A DNA stretch of 64,000 nucleotides from NCBI RefSeq assembly GCF_026914185.1, contig NC_070569.1, positions 5,580,001-5,644,000 of the forward strand, in the 5' to 3' direction. Source of the DNA: Puccinia triticina. Its lineage: Eukaryota > Basidiomycota > Pucciniomycetes > Pucciniales > Pucciniaceae. A program made the translations under genes and the position numbers. Positions 45,236-54,745 of the stretch are shown here, piece by piece; within the stretch, counting starts at the first letter, position 1; the number at the start of each line of letters is the position of its first letter. The notes under the pieces were generated by a model, which searched no databases, was not told where the DNA came from, and saw only the letters and a list, made by a program, of their open reading frames with translations.

Positions 45236-45596
45236 CCGGTCATCGAGAGGTGTGATTGTGGGCACTCCAAAAAAAGGGAGACATTGGAGTGCACCCCAAT
45301 GCACTCCATTTGGTACTTGCCAGCTGGAGTACAAAGCCAAAATCCTTCACTGAAAAGGTGGAGTGCTTGGGCTTGCACTCCATTTTTTTTGGAGTGCATC
45401 TAGCTGCACTCCCCTATTTTGGTCAATTTTGGAGTACCCAGTTGTGTACTCCAATAAAAATGGAGTGCCCATCTGGGGACTCCATGTTTTGGGAGTACAA
45501 AATCAAGGCACTCCAACTTTTTTGGAGTGCTGGCCCCCCAAAGCCAAAAATGTGGAGTGCATGAAGTAAAAGTTTGGAGTGCATTTAGGCTGACCC

Positions 45597-45890
45597 TATG
45601 TTTACTCAGATCTGTGGAATTGTCAGAGACAGCGCGGCCAACAATGGAGTGATGGTGAGGGAGCTCAAGAAGCACAAGTGGCCTCAATTCAAAGGGGAGT
45701 CCAAGTGGGTACGTTGTTTTGCGCACGTGCTCAATTTTATTTTCCAAGGGATCCTCTGACCATTTGGAAGTCAAAGAGGTGCAACAACTTCAAATTACCA
45801 AACTAAATCCAATCAGGATGTTTCAGAAAATTCAGATTCAGATAACAAAAGCAATAATGCAGCTGAAGAAATAATCCTGTGAGTCAACCA
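45597..45890 (+). pseudogene. old hAT transposase remnant, part 2
   Basis: Directly continues part 1 once the element at 40096-45596 and one target copy are removed: LINYMF joins TQICGIVRDSAANNGVMV, then WVRCFAHVLNFIFQGIL, a TGA at 45758, and PFGSQRG, followed by an acidic Ser/Asn-rich stretch. NNGVMVRELKK and CFAHVLNF are the usual hAT core positions. Confidence 0.65.
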
Positions 45891-45962
45891 TGCCACTCTT
45901 TTTTATTACATCAAGAGACTGACAGGCCTTTTGTGGTGCTCCATCCAAAGCCACAAGTAGTA

Positions 45963-46140
45963 CAGTCAAACCTGTCTAAGGGCATACCCTTTTAACAGCA
46001 TAATCTGCCTAACAGCATGGAAAAAGACTTCCCCGAATTCTTGATTGCCCAGCAAAATCACCATCTCTAAGGGCATAACCTGCCTAAAGTCATACCAAAA
46101 TTCTTCTCCCAAAGGGTATGCCCTTAGACAGGTTTGACTG
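45963..46140. mobile_element. 178-bp MITE of the pogo-like family
   Basis: CAGTCAAACCTGTCTAAGGG and its reverse at the other end, flanked by TA (45961-45962, 46141-46142). The AAGGGCATA motifs match those of the 2.94-kb pogo-like element at 12676-15618, which may have been its transposase source. Confidence 0.8.
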
Positions 46141-46255
46141 TATTTTATTATCTTCTTTTTACATATATTCATCATTACATTGCCCATTACCCCACAACCC
46201 TTCACAAATACTTCATTATTATTGTATATTCAGATTCTACACCTCATTTCACCTA

Positions 46256-47120
46256 TACACCACGGGGCACATTCCTGGAAATGCCCTGCATCCCTCAGAT
46301 GTTTCTGACTGAGAAATGTCCAGAGGATATCCGGGGAGCATCCAGCGGATGCAAGGTGCAATGAGCATCACTTGGACACTTCCGGAAGCGTCCAAGTGAT
46401 GCTTTGGCCTTCAAAACATCAGGCGGACATCAAAAATTTCCACCGTCCATTGGAAACTCTCAAATTGAGGGCATCCAATGGACATCTTGACAGTCCAAAA
46501 CTCCATATCCATTGGACACTATGGCTAGAGTGTCCAATGGACATCAGACAAAGCTGTCAACCGGACACTCTTGTTTGAGAATGTCCGGTGGAAACCAAAA
46601 CTGTCATCCATTGGACACTCCATCCAGAGTGTCCAATGGATGTCTGGAAACAATTGTCCAGTGGTTTGTGGTGGGTGTGTGGAAACAATTGTCCAGTGGT
46701 TTGTGGTGGGTGTGTGGGGGCATGATAGCATAGCTGGCATGTTGTAGCTGGTAGCAACTGCCCTAGTCACAGCTGAACCCTCACCCTCTCCTGTGTTCAA
46801 TTCCGAGTCCGCTCATTTCTCCCCCCCCACCCTGTCTGCTTGGCAGTGAGACCTTGTGACCGCCCCGCCCGGCAAGCTGTAGTCAACCCCCTGCCATACA
46901 TCAGGCCAGCTCTGCTAGCCTGAAATTTTGAACAAGAGGGCATTGTGGCTGACATCTGGCTGATGTTTGCTCACCATCCAGCGCATGCATACAGGGTAAA
47001 CGTCCGCCATTGAGCATTACAATTGGCATCCAGCAGACGTTTCCTGCATCACCAGAGCTGGACATCCGCTGACATGTCCAAATGCATGTCCGATCAACTT
47101 CTGCGATGGCCCATGGTGTA
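46256..47120. mobile_element. foldback element of TCCAATGGACA units
   Basis: Short inverted ends TACACCACGGGGCA and TGGCCCATGGTGTA bound many complementary phrases: CATTGGACACT, GTCCAATGGACAT, CATCCAGCGGATGC, GGACATCCGCTG. A perfect direct repeat, GGAAACAATTGTCCAGTGGT, stands at about 46646 and 46681. No coding. Confidence 0.5.
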
Positions 47121-47844
47121 GTCACTCACTCATAGTACCCCTTTATCTTTAATGGTTCAATAGCTATAAAGGATATAAGATTTACAGAAAACCTACAGTC
47201 ATCATTAGTTACAACACTCATTTCATTAGTAACTTACTTAAATCATTATATTAAATTCCTCTTACAGATATTTTCTCACATATTAAACCCTTTACATAAA
47301 TTTCTCATTATGTACTATGCCTATTGTACACATTACATCATAGGATCTGTGCTTAACTCTTTCAGTAGTGCTCATCATTACAAGTTGTTACTATGTTCAC
47401 ATCACCTTCTCCATTTGTACAGTCTTTATTCCCATAGTCAGAATGCCTCTTGACTGCTCATCTTTCAGCTTAACATAAGAACTGTCCTTTCCCACCACTT
47501 GTAGAATATATGCAGTGAAGAATATACAGAAATTATACTAGAAATTCCTCATCACCCATTGCTATTGAACATTGCCATTGCTTTCCCCTCTTCAATTATT
47601 GCCCCAACCCTCTCATCCTCAGTAGACAAACAGTAGTTAAGCTCATAGTACTAGTCCCTAAGATCAAGTAGAAATCATCCACACCTTTTCTTCTTTTTCT
47701 TAGTGTTACTCTCATCCCCTCAGCATTAGTCAGGAAGGCAGCATCATCAGCACCCTTGCATAGTTTAAATTAGTACTAGTGTTGCTATCCATCTCCCTTC
47801 CAAGCTCTATTCCCCCTTTGAGTAGTTCCACACTGTGTATCTCA

Positions 47845-48597
47845 TTCTCTCTAGTCTTGCAATTGAGAAAGATACCATTTCTGATGATGAAGAATCTACC
47901 GCAAGCAAGGATGATACACATCATAGAGAGGAATCTACAACAATTGAGCTCAAGGATATCAATAATGCTAGCGACAAGGATTATGCGGATCAATACACAA
48001 CAAGTGGCTGTAAAGAAAGATTGGCTAAATTAAGATAGCTTGCTTCTCATCTCCTCTCAAGAAAGCCTGACTCATGCCTTTCTCCCTACCAGTTCCATGC
48101 AATTGCTAAAAAACTTAGGTACTCCCCAAAATCTAGGGCCCTATTCATAGAACTTTGTAGGGATAAGGAGTGTGCCACCCCTCATATGGTTGGAAGAGAC
48201 GTTTGTACCCAATGGAATTCCACCTATACACAACTCTCCAGCATCATCAGATGCAAGGATGCCATGTAAGTTACTCAACCTTCAGCTAATTGGACTATTC
48301 ATCTACTAATATGTATTTGGTTCACTCAAGTCTTGAGTGGCAATGCCATAAGTGGCACAGGGTTGAGCGTAAGCACCACTTGGACAAGTCTGATTTCAAC
48401 ATGGCGCACAATCTTGTCAATGTCCTGAATCTCTTCAATGAGATCACACTTCAAATATGGTTCTCCACCTTGCCTCAATTATCAAATATTGTTGTCTTCA
48501 TCAATCAAATCACCAAACACTTGTCATTTGTGATCAGTAGTTTGGTGTATCCACCCGGGTTAAGGAATGCCTGTTGACTTGGTTTAAAGGTTACTAA
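47845..48597 (+). pseudogene. old hAT transposase remnant, part 3
   Basis: An acidic linker (EKDTISDDEESTASKDDTHH) is followed after a TAG (48036) by FHAIAKKLRYSPKSRALFIE, DVCTQWNSTYTQLSSIIRCK (the hAT RWNSTY region), an intron, and KWHRVERKHHLDKSDFNMA with TLPQLSNIVVFINQITKHLS. A TGA at 48575 stands after RNAC, then GLKVTNK. The coding breaks at about 48597, where an unrelated segment begins. Confidence 0.65.
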
Positions 48598-49313
48598 TAA
48601 ACTAGAGGCCAAGGCGGCTTCGCCGCTGCAAACTTTAGCTTCAGTTGACTCACCTTCTCTAGCTACTCTCCCTGTCTACCCAGCATTCAAATCTCAGGCC
48701 CCCCCCCCCATTTAGCCTCCAAGTTTAACTCCATACAAATATATCCAATCCTTCCCTGAGACACATCAGGTTTTCCCTGCAAGGCTGACCCCCCCCCCAC
48801 TATTACACCCATCCATTTATAGAAAAGTTTCATCAAAAATAACGCTATCAAGCGGGGCCGGATGGCAGGGGCGTACAAACGAGTGCAGAAAAGTCAAGCT
48901 AGGGGTCACAGGGGTCAGCTGCCGGGGGAGGGGATGCAGACGGAAGCAGGGCCTTGTCCAGATGCGCCCAAGAACCTGGGTTCTAGCGGGAAGGAAAGGA
49001 AAGCTGAAGCCGACATGGAAGCGTAATTGTTTGGGTCGGATCGGAAGCGAATGGTATGTGTGTGTGTGTCTAAGAAGAAGAAAAAAGAGATCATCGTAGA
49101 ATTCATCACTCAAAAAAACCAAAAAAAACATCATCATCAGAGGGAAGGAGGAGACCGTGAGTGGTGGAGTATCGCGCCCGATGCTGCCACCGCACCCGTA
49201 ATCATCATCATAAAAAAAAGGAACCCAGCCGGGAAACAGAGCAAAGGAGGGCAAAGAAAAAGGAGAGGCCACCACGCCCTCTGTCTATGATTAAGAGGGT
49301 GAATGGTGTTTTT
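48598..49313. other. left part of inserted segment, no gene
   Basis: Starts ACTAGAGGCCAAGGCGG and contains poly-C runs (48694, 48790) and A-rich stretches. It lies downstream (3') of the GCSP pseudogene. No terminal repeat or gene is recognised. Confidence 0.35.
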
Positions 49314-51325
49314 TTAGTTTTTGGGCTCGATCACGGGGTCGGAGTCGGCGTCCGCAGAGCCAGCGACTTCCTCGACGGACGGACAGGTACAAAAGATGTT
49401 CATATCGCCTACGGAACACAACAAGGGGGGGTCAGGGGGACAGGAGGGGGAGTGGGAATGGAGGGGAGGAGGACGGACCGTAGGTGTCGTCGACGCGGGC
49501 GACGGAGGGCCAGAACTTGTTCTTCTTGAGGGTGTCGACGGGGTAGATAGCCTGATTGACGATCTGGGCGCGGTCGGCGGTGGCGTCCTTTGCCTGGTCG
49601 AGGAGGGCGGAAGGATGGGCGCCGGCGGCGAGGTTGAAGGCGGAGTCGAGGTCGAAGGGCGCGGCCTTGATGAAGACCCGGCCGCGCTCCGAGTCGAGCT
49701 CCTTGCGGATCGAGATGAGGGCGGCCAGGAACCGGTCGAGCTCTGCCTTGGACTCCGACTCCGTAGGCTCGATCAGCATCGACGTCGACAGCGGCCACGA
49801 ACACGTCGGCGGGTGGAAGCCGTAGTCGATCAGCCGTTTCGCGATGCCCATCACTTTGATCCCGTACTTCTTCTCAAACTCCGAGAAATCAATCCTGTCA
49901 TTCCCGGCCTCGTTAGTCTCATGAATACGGGCGTCTCTCTTGGAGATCCACAGAAGAAAGAAAGGGAAGGAACGGACAAGAATTTGTGGGCGCAAAGCCC
50001 GTGCTGGTTTTTGAATTTAAGGTCGAAATGGTTCTTGAGCGAATGAGCCAAATAATTAGCGTTAAGGAGGGCGATTTTGGAGGAAAGAGTGAGTCCAGCG
50101 CCGCCGAGCAACTTGATATAAGACCACGAGATGGAGAGGATAGAAGCGGACCCCCAGGGGGCGGAGGAGACGGGCTGGATAGCCGTCGCGGTCTTCCCGC
50201 CACAGTTATACTTGTCGGTCCGACTGTCGATCACCGGATGGCTGGGCAGGAACTAGGCCAGGTGGGCCGCCACGCCGATCGGACCCACCCCGGGCCCGCC
50301 TCCTCCGTGCGGGATCCCGAAGGTTTTGTGCAGGTTTAGGTGGCAGACATCGGCGCCGCATTTGGCCGGATTGGTCAGGCCGATCTGGGCGTTCATGTTG
50401 GCGCCTGTGTTCCTGATCGTCAGATCAAAGTTGGACGGTGATAGAGATAGAGAGAGAAAGATAAGACCAACCATCCAGATAGACCTGGCCTCCATGTCGA
50501 TGGATGATCTCGCACGCCTCTTGGACATGGGGCTCGAAGACCCCGTAGGTCGACGGGTAAGTGATCATGATCGCCGCCAATTGGTCCTGGTACTTGGCCG
50601 CCTTGGTCGACAGATCCTCGAGGTCCAGCGAGCCGTCCTTCGTCGTCTTGACCGGGATGACCTTCATGCCTGCCATCACTGCCGAGGCCGGGTTGGTCCC
50701 ATGCTAATACAAAAAAAAAAACCACCACCATCAGACACAACCAGAAAAAAACCTCCCCTTTGTTTTGCTTGCAGGACACTCACCGCACTGACGGGCACCA
50801 GACATACATCCCGCTTCTGGTCTCCTCGCGAATGGTGGTAGGCGCGGATGACTGATAGACCTGCGTATTCACCCTGGGCGCCCGAGTTGGGCTGCAAACT
50901 GATAGCAGGAAAGCCGGTGATTTTGCTCAGATCGGCCTCCAATTCCTTGAATGAAAAAAGGCTGAGTGAGTGAGGCATAGCTAGCATACGAGATCGACTG
51001 CAGAGAAACAGACCTTGATCATTTCCATGTACCCGGCGGCCTGTTCTTGCGGGGCGAAGGGATGGATCGAGCTGAAGGCTTTCCAGCTCAGCGGGTTCAT
51101 CGAGGTGGCCGAGTTGAGTTTCATGGTGCACGATCCGAGCGGGATCATTGCGTCGACGAGCGACAGGTCTCTCTTCTGGAGCGAGGCGATGTAGCGCATG
51201 AGTTCGGTCTCTGAATGGTACCTGTTGAAGACGGGGTGCTCGAGGAAGCTGGTCTGCCGGGAGAGGTTTGTGGGGATCTTCAGGGAGGGTGAAGGCAATT
51301 TCAGAGAGCGGGCAAGGATGGTCAA
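49314..51325 (-). pseudogene. GCV2: glycine decarboxylase P-protein (GCSP), 5'-truncated
   Basis: PLP-dependent P subunit of the mitochondrial glycine cleavage system, C-terminal half only. Minus-strand exons: 51325-51014, 50945-50784, 50703-50472, 50404-49978, 49936-49479 and 49408-49314; phases agree throughout. Motifs in order: [104 protein letters not shown] (with the PLP lysine), IAKRLIDYGFHPPTCSWP and MLIEPTESESKAELDRFLAA. The N-terminal roughly 490 residues and mitochondrial presequence are absent upstream of 51330. An in-frame TAG (50253-50255) follows GVAAHLA. Introns are retained, so it came from genomic DNA, not mRNA. The segment sits between two parts of a hAT pseudogene. Confidence 0.85.
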
Positions 51326-52184
51326 TTGGACAGGTCGGAGGCCCCTGACGAGCTCGGATCCAGATGGAACTCAACGGCGGCTTCCTGAATCAAATGCTAT
51401 AACAAGTACAGTCAGTACCACACAGGTAAAATACACATCAGGGGTGTGGCGGTAAGGGTTGAGGTGGGTTACGTGTATTGCCTAGGGGAAGGATGTATGA
51501 GTGTTGACGTACGTTTCAGGTGCCCAGCGGGGAAATACCGCGGTAGTTGCATGGGGTTGGGGTTGCGTGGCGTCGGTTTGAGGTGGCGTTGGTGGCTTCG
51601 GGCGAAGCTGTGAGCATGTGGGCGTGGCCTGGAGTCGTTGGGCGGCGGGTTGAGACGAGTATAAGTAGGGGGGGGGGGGGGGGGGTTGGAGGCCAGGTTG
51701 ATTCCTCAGGCGACTCTTGGGCTGTAATTCCAGCTTGAGGGTCGTCTCACCCTCGTCCGCTGTTGCATTTGCGCAGTCCGGCGGGGGATATTTGGGGGCC
51801 CCCCTGTGCTTTCGGGCTGGGGGTCCTCTTCCCAACGCTTTTTAACCCTGCTAGACAGGGATGGGCGTTGGGCCACGGTGCGTCAGCTTGCTGCGCTGGG
51901 TGGCTGGGAGTGGGTTTTTTTTGTCATTTTTTATGTAGGATGTGCTTTTTTTTGTATTTTGCTGGAATTGTAGGATGGTTTTGGCCCTCTGATTGCTTGT
52001 TTTGTAAAGGGGGAACCCTTGAATTTTTTTTTTGTATTTTTGCATTTTGTAAGGGGGAACCCTTGAATTTTTTTTCTGTAAACCTGAGGCTTTAATATAC
52101 TTGGATACTACAGCCTTACTGACAGTTCCCCCCTTTATAGGATAGCTATCAGTAAGTTGCATTTCACACTTCCATATTCTTTAT
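51326..52184. other. no gene; poly-G tract and short duplication
   Basis: Where the GCSP 5' half should be there is G/T-rich sequence with a G run at 51668-51685 and, at about 52006-52076, two copies of AAGGGGGAACCCTTGAATTT in tandem. TTACTGACAG and CTATCAGTAAG near 52113-52156 form a small hairpin. No frame is convincing. Confidence 0.4.
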
Positions 52185-52620
52185 TTGTCACTAACTAACA
52201 CACTTGAATCAGTCCTTCACCTGTCGTTTAGGGACAAACATTTTAAGTTAGCAAATTGGGAACCCAAATGGATAGTCAAAGCTATACATCTGACCTGGGA
52301 GATGTGGGTGAATTTTTACAAGCCTGCCCCTATCCCCATGACCCCCTCATCATCATCAAACAACAAGGTAATATTACTAAATTAGTTTGTAATACTAAAT
52401 TAAAAACTCCATGGTAATTTAGTATTACTCCCTCAGCCCAAGACTGGCCTTGGAAGTGCTGCCGCTGCTTGACAGAGGCATTGGATATGTGGCTTGCTGG
52501 CGGGCTAGTATTGGAAGACAACAAACCTGTAAATCCACTTAAGTGGTGGATGAACCAAAAGCAATCAGGAAACACTCATGGGGGTCTCTTACAGATGGCA
52601 CTCAATGTCTTGAGTTGTCC
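52185..52620 (+). pseudogene. old hAT transposase remnant, part 4 (C-terminal region)
   Basis: LHLSFRDKHFKLANWEPKWI then VKAIHLTWEMW; after an intron-like gap, CLTEALDMWLAGGLVLEDNK PVNPLKWWMNQKQSGNTHGG and LLQMALNVLSCP. This is the helical region just before the C-terminal dimerisation motif in this hAT lineage, so it continues part 3 across the GCSP-bearing segment. It ends at a GTGAGT donor (52622); the dimerisation block is not found downstream. Confidence 0.6.
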
Positions 52621-54332
52621 AGGTGAGTCCTTTTTTTAATGGCCTTCATGGATACATGGACTGACAGGTCTGATATGTCAGCTACATCAGCAAGAGGTTT
52701 ATTTCCTCCTGATGACCCGTCTACCCTCAATGGCCGGTCTGCAGAGGCCGTCAAGGGGGGAGTGCAACCAAACTTAACACAAGTCCCTTCCTGTGTTTGC
52801 GGGGGCGCGAGCACCCTCCCGCTTGCAGGACGAACTTGTGCCTAATGTCCCACATTTGGCTTGAGGCTGCCCAGCCAAATGTTGAAAAATACCTTCTAAC
52901 CCACATATCACCACATACCCCTCTGATTGCTTCACAGCCTCCGGTACCATTAGAATCCTCTTTCATTTCTACATAATCTCATCTATTCAAACCAACACCT
53001 GCCACCGTCTGCTGAAAAATAAATTGATGTAAAAATTCCACCTGAGAGCCTATCCGGCCTGATGTAAGCCGGATAGCCATTCTGGCCTAAACACATGAAA
53101 ATAAGGTTAGATGTTGTGGTGATTTATATAGGCATGCGTGGTAGAATGTCCACTCGGAGATAGCGCGGGCGGGAATGCACAGAGCCGCTGAGGCAGAGTG
53201 CATTCCGGTGACATAAGCAGTGAGGATGATGTCAGAAAGCAAGCTAAGAAAGCTTACAGAAAGTCGCGCGCGGATGGAATGCACGCATCACAGATCACAG
53301 ATTGCGGATTGCGGATCAGATATTTGAACCGGAGCGGAAAGACAGGGCTGGACTGCGGCGGACTACACTCGTGGACTGGTAGCAGCGGCGCGTTGGCAGG
53401 TGAGCCACGGCAGCCAAAGCGGGTTCCACCAGCGGGGGGAACTGGGGTGGAGGCGGTGGCAAGAGACTGACTGTTGGGGGCTAGACAGAGGGTGTGGGAG
53501 GTCAAGTGTTGGAGATCAGGAGTGGAGTCTGGGACGATGATGTGCGGGAAAGCGGGAGGAGCTGAAGGACTAGTGCGGGAAAGTGTTGGATCTGCAGGAT
53601 TGGGTGGGAACGGCAACGTGTGTGGAGGGAGGTTCACGGTTTCTCTTCTCTTTTCTTTTTCTATCATCTTACTTACTACTCATTATTGTTCTTACACTTA
53701 CAGACGTACTAGAGTATTGGAAGAGTTTTACGTGACCTTATCTTTACTTACAGGATTACTTGTGGATTCTGTGCTTGCGGAGTGCGGAGCTTTATTCATC
53801 TGCGGATTATTACGCTATAGATCAGGCTCATTGAGGAGCGCTGAAGGCTAGCGGATAGTAGCAGTGCGGAGCCAAGTCACCAATAATCACTCAGCCCGGA
53901 TACATATGTTCTTGAAGAAGGCGGATAGTGGACATTTCTACCCACTGACCAACCTTTATTCTCACAATGTCATATGTCAAACCCTGTGGGAATCCAGCCT
54001 ATGCACTCAAGAGACCTGCCATTATCAAGTTAATGCTGAAAAAAACTGTGAGAGTGTGTCCGACCTTGTCCTTTGGATGATCTGATGGCTTCTTTGTTTT
54101 GCCCAGGAATAGCCCTGACAAGAATGACTGCTGAGCGGCCAGTTTTTGAGGGATTTACTTAAAAAAATATGGTCTTGCAAGCGCGTCTGGGCGCATGCCC
54201 AAGTCTCGCTTGGCCGAGCGCCACTGGGGGTTTGGGGTGTGCCCAGGAGGGTTGATTGGGCAGGTTGCGCGGGGGGCAGAGCTTGGCACACAGCCAAGTC
54301 CCGCTTGGCCAGAATCAAGCTCTGGGCCGATA
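52621..54332. other. no gene recognised
   Basis: Mixed repeat debris. 52735-52845 resembles the element ending at 3585 (AAACTTAACACAAGTCCCT, then paired GGGGGCG/CGCTTGC). 53190-53870 has open frames on both strands without family resemblance. The left flank of the Gypsy element (54180-54332) is GC-rich with CCCGCTTGGCC repeats. Confidence 0.35.
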
Positions 54333-54726
54333 TGTAAAGAACACGCCAAACTTTATGGCTCCTTGGACAAAACTTAAACTTTTGGACGAAACTTTAAGAA
54401 TTTTTCTTTTACTATATGAGGATAAACAAAGATAACAAAATAAGTCTCTTGAGGGAAAAGAAAAACAACATAGCAATTCATCGTATTTATAAGGAATGTA
54501 AATATTTTTAATGAGAGAATTTCTAAACATCGCTTGTCACATTGTTACAACAACCATAAAGTAACCCATCAATGATCCGTAATGATAGAAAAAAAAGATC
54601 CGTATGAATCTCAACTCATAACCAGAGAATTTACATAGAATTTACAATTTGATTTTAATCTGTATTTATTTTTTTTGTTTCGTATTTTATATTTTTTTTT
54701 TGTTTGTTTCTGACCTGAGTTTGACA
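54333..54726 (-). repeat. Gypsy 3' LTR, 394 bp
   Basis: Nearly identical to 60539-60715 plus 61482-61698. On the minus strand it starts TGTCAAACTCAGG and ends GTTCTTTACA. Confidence 0.85.
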
Positions 54727-54745
54727 AAATGACCCGCCATATACC

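Larger units (their letters stand above)
40096..45596. mobile_element. non-autonomous GGGTCAGCC element with 8-bp TSD
   Basis: Perfect 8-bp duplication TATGTTTA (40088-40095, 45597-45604). The termini GGGTCAGCCTAAATGCACTC and, reversed, GGGTCAGCCTAAATGCACTC match. Subterminal GCACTCC/GGAGTGC motifs repeat for about 340 bp at each end, and the interior is GACCGGTC minisatellite. Two later insertions lie inside: a TAGGGATG hAT (40994-43804) and an LTR1 copy (44278-45235). Without them it is about 1.7 kb, with no coding. The 8-bp target suggests a hAT-superfamily transposase in trans. A related piece lies at 62405-62580. Confidence 0.75.
45932..47832 (+). mobile_element. LTR1 copy 4, degraded and nested
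   Basis: The right end GAGTAGTTCCACA (47832) and the block AGGAAGGCAGCATC...CTCCCTTCCAAGCTC match the LTR1 3' end. The left end TGTGGTGCTCC at 45932 is only a weak match. The pogo-family MITE (45963-46140) and the foldback at 46256-47120 lie inside. Flanks cttt/ctgt are an imperfect 4-bp pair. The right boundary is firm and the left tentative. Confidence 0.4.

Noticed and set aside
49319..50046. Long plus-strand frame of 241 codons
   Set aside because: It lies opposite GCSP exons with proper phases and known motifs; the plus frame is Gly/Glu/Arg-rich noise.
53198..53851. Open frames on both strands near 53.2-53.9 kb
   Set aside because: Competing frames of similar length on both strands, no motif and no splice logic.
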